A program made the position numbers and the translations under genes. A stretch of DNA of 64,000 bases from Streptomyces xanthophaeus (GTDB lineage Bacteria; Actinomycetota; Actinomycetes; Streptomycetales; Streptomycetaceae). Below the pieces are notes generated by a model that worked only from the letters and a program-made list of their open reading frames with translations, was not told the DNA's origin and ran no database searches. The DNA lies in contig NZ_CP076543.1 in NCBI RefSeq assembly GCF_030440515.1, positions 5,838,501 through 5,902,500 on the forward strand. The letters are read 5' to 3'. This document shows positions 62,690-64,000 of the stretch, one piece after another; the first letter of the stretch is position 1, and each line of letters opens with the position of its first letter.

Positions 62690-64000
62690 TCAGCCGCGGT
62701 TCCTCAGCGGGAGCCGGAGCCGGAGGCGGGCGGAGGTCAGGCGGGTCGATACCGCCGTGGTGACCGCGGACCGGCGGGCCGAGAGGGCCCAGGAGATGCG
62801 GGCCGCCGAGCGGGGCAGCAGCAGGGCGCGCAGCCGGGGAATCCGGTCCGCGGACGCCAGCAGGCCCGCACGGGCCAGCAGTACGTCGTCCGCCAGCTCC
62901 GGGTACGAGACCTCCGCGCCCGGGGGCGCGTACAGGGCCCGTTCCACCGCACCGGCGACCCGGTGCACCGCCGCCGCAGGCTCCGGCTCCAGGCGGCCCA
63001 GGTCCACGATCCGGCTCGCCGCCCGGCGCGGGGACAGCGCCTCGTCCGGGACCACACCCGCGTCCCAGGCGGTGTCGCCCAACTCCCGCCAGGCCGTCAG
63101 GACCTCCCCGGTCGCCAGGCGCCGGGCCCGCAGCCGGGTCCGCCACAGCAGCGGGAGCAGGGGCAGGCCCAGCACCGCCACCACGCCGGCCGCCCAGCCG
63201 AGGACCGTCGTCACGGACGGGCCTCCGCCGCCGCTCGCGTTCTGCACGGGCGCCGCGGCACCGCACTCGCCGAGCTTCTTCAGGGCCGGCGGGCACTCGG
63301 GGGTCGCCGAGGGCTCCGTCGACGGCAGCGCCGCGCTCTGCGAGGGCAACGGCGCCGGCGCGGACGGCTGGACGGCCGGCGTCTGGGCCCGGGAGTAGTC
63401 CGGAATGTTGATGCCGGAGCGGGGCGTCGGCTCGAAGCGGGTCCAGCCCACGCCCTCGAAGTACAGCTCGGGCCAGGCGTGCGCGTCGCGCATCGACACG
63501 TTCACGCTGCCGTCCGACTGCTTCTCGCCGGGCGTGAAGCCCACCGCGACGCGGGCCGGGATGCCCAGCGAGCGGGACATCGCCGCCATCGAGAAGGCGA
63601 AGTGGACGCAGAAGCCTTCCTTGTCGTCGAGGAACCGGGCGACCGCCTGCGGACCCGTGCCCGAGGCCGTCTTCGTGTTGTAGCGGAACCCGCCGTTCAC
63701 GGCGAAGTAGTCCTGCAGCTTCACGGCCCGCGTGTAGTCGTCCTTCGCCCCCTGCGTCACCTGGCGGGCCCGCTCGGCGACCACCGGCGGCAGGTTGTCC
63801 GGGAGCTTCGTGTACTCCTCCCGGATCGCCGGGTCGGGCTCCGGGGCCTTCTGGAGCTGCTGGGCCGTCGGCTTGAGCAGCAGGCTGCGCACTACGTATT
63901 CGGCGCCCTGGACGTTCTGGAACCTGTCGCGGCCCAGCTGGTCGCCGACCAGGGTCCGGCCGACCGGCTCGAACCGCCACTTGCCGCCGATGTCCACCGA
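62690..64000 (-). CDS. Transglutaminase-like (TgpA/DUF3488-type) membrane protein, C-terminal part
   Basis: About 436 residues of the C-terminal region; the gene continues past the right edge, so the N-terminal multi-span domain is not seen. The transglutaminase core has DKEGFCVHFAFSMAAMSRSLGIPARVAVGF with the catalytic Cys and RDAHAWPELYFEGVGWTRFEPTPRSG with the catalytic His. The third residue is Glu in FEPTP where family members often have Asp. A Ser/Pro linker (PSAPAPLPSQSAALPSTEPS) and one span (VLGWAAGVVAVLGLPLLPLLW) are followed by a cytoplasmic domain ending LRLRLPLRNRG. It is probably a wall- or envelope-associated protease/transglutaminase of unknown substrate. Confidence 0.9.
   Translation of the reverse strand, partial: SVDIGGKWRFEPVGRTLVGDQLGRDRFQNVQGAEYVVRSLLLKPTAQQLQKAPEPDPAIREEYTKLPDNLPPVVAERARQVTQGAKDDYTRAVKLQDYFAVNGGFRYNTKTASGTGPQAVARFLDDKEGFCVHFAFSMAAMSRSLGIPARVAVGFTPGEKQSDGSVNVSMRDAHAWPELYFEGVGWTRFEPTPRSGINIPDYSRAQTPAVQPSAPAPLPSQSAALPSTEPSATPECPPALKKLGECGAAAPVQNASGGGGPSVTTVLGWAAGVVAVLGLPLLPLLWRTRLRARRLATGEVLTAWRELGDTAWDAGVVPDEALSPRRAASRIVDLGRLEPEPAAAVHRVAGAVERALYAPPGAEVSYPELADDVLLARAGLLASADRIPRLRALLLPRSAARISWALSARRSAVTTAVSTRLTSARLRLRLPLRNRG

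Overview
The window is chromosomal DNA of a Streptomyces or a very close relative. It has very high GC, almost every third codon position is G or C, GTG and TTG starts are common, and the gene order (cytochrome bc1-aa3 block, trpD, glkA, MacRS-type kinase/regulator, pfkA, fused trpEG, class II DAHP synthase, bfd/bfr, thiazole genes, metF) is the one I recall from the core of Streptomyces chromosomes. Most of the window looks like conserved core genome. I see no transposase, integrase, phage gene, CRISPR array, tRNA or rRNA. All names rest on reading motifs and on family knowledge; no search was run.

Layout. 1-520: start of a class V aminotransferase, leaving the window on the minus strand. 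0.8-10.2 kb: terminal respiratory chain, ctaC-ctaD-ctaF then ctaE-qcrC-qcrA-qcrB, with an L,D-transpeptidase lipoprotein and a degenerate receiver protein between the two blocks. 10.4-16.7 kb: trpD, a SAM-IV riboswitch ahead of a second class V aminotransferase, a repeat-rich gap, a stand-alone Lrp ligand domain, a rhomboid protease and a zinc-ribbon/NYN nuclease pair. 16.9-23.4 kb: two tandem NlpC/P60 wall hydrolases, a metalloprotease-like lipoprotein, a PimB-like mannosyltransferase and a secreted cholesterol oxidase. 23.4-32.9 kb: acyl-CoA ligase, a lipid/ATPase cluster, glucokinase, a hydrolase and an acyltransferase. 32.9-37.5 kb: MacS/MacR-type two-component system, 6-phosphofructokinase and a D-hydroxyacid dehydrogenase. 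37.5-41.1 kb: fused anthranilate synthase with a Trp-codon attenuator, and DAHP synthase. 41.2-46.2 kb: iron (bfd, bfr), a putative copper-linked DUF4396 protein, endonuclease IV and a PASTA kinase. 46.2-47.5 kb: a gene-free 1.1 kb inverted repeat. 47.5-53.3 kb: TPP riboswitch-thiO-thiS-thiG, an FAD reductase, an Rv2175c-like regulator, thiE and metF. 53.4-64 kb: membrane proteins, a CrtI-like oxidoreductase, a methyltransferase, a HEPN protein, a TetR-controlled ATPase/YhgE exporter pair and the C-terminal part of a transglutaminase-like protein.

How the parts work together. The bc1 and aa3 genes together encode an actinobacterial supercomplex in which the di-heme QcrC replaces soluble cytochrome c. 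Aromatic biosynthesis is split over three places (trpD, trpEG, DAHP synthase). Sulfur, thiamine and tryptophan genes are controlled by cis RNA elements: SAM-IV, TPP, and a leader peptide with three Trp codons. Iron, copper and a TetR ligand appear to be sensed through DNA boxes that can be read directly.

The most unusual structures are non-coding. They are the ~1.09 kb inverted repeat at 46380-47466, a second ~0.4 kb inverted repeat at 13354-13752, and a family of GC-rich intergenic repeats present at six places. The best small regulatory finds are the 28-bp perfect palindrome ahead of the exporter operon, a CsoR-like box ahead of the His-rich DUF4396 gene, and a Crp-like site ahead of pfkA.
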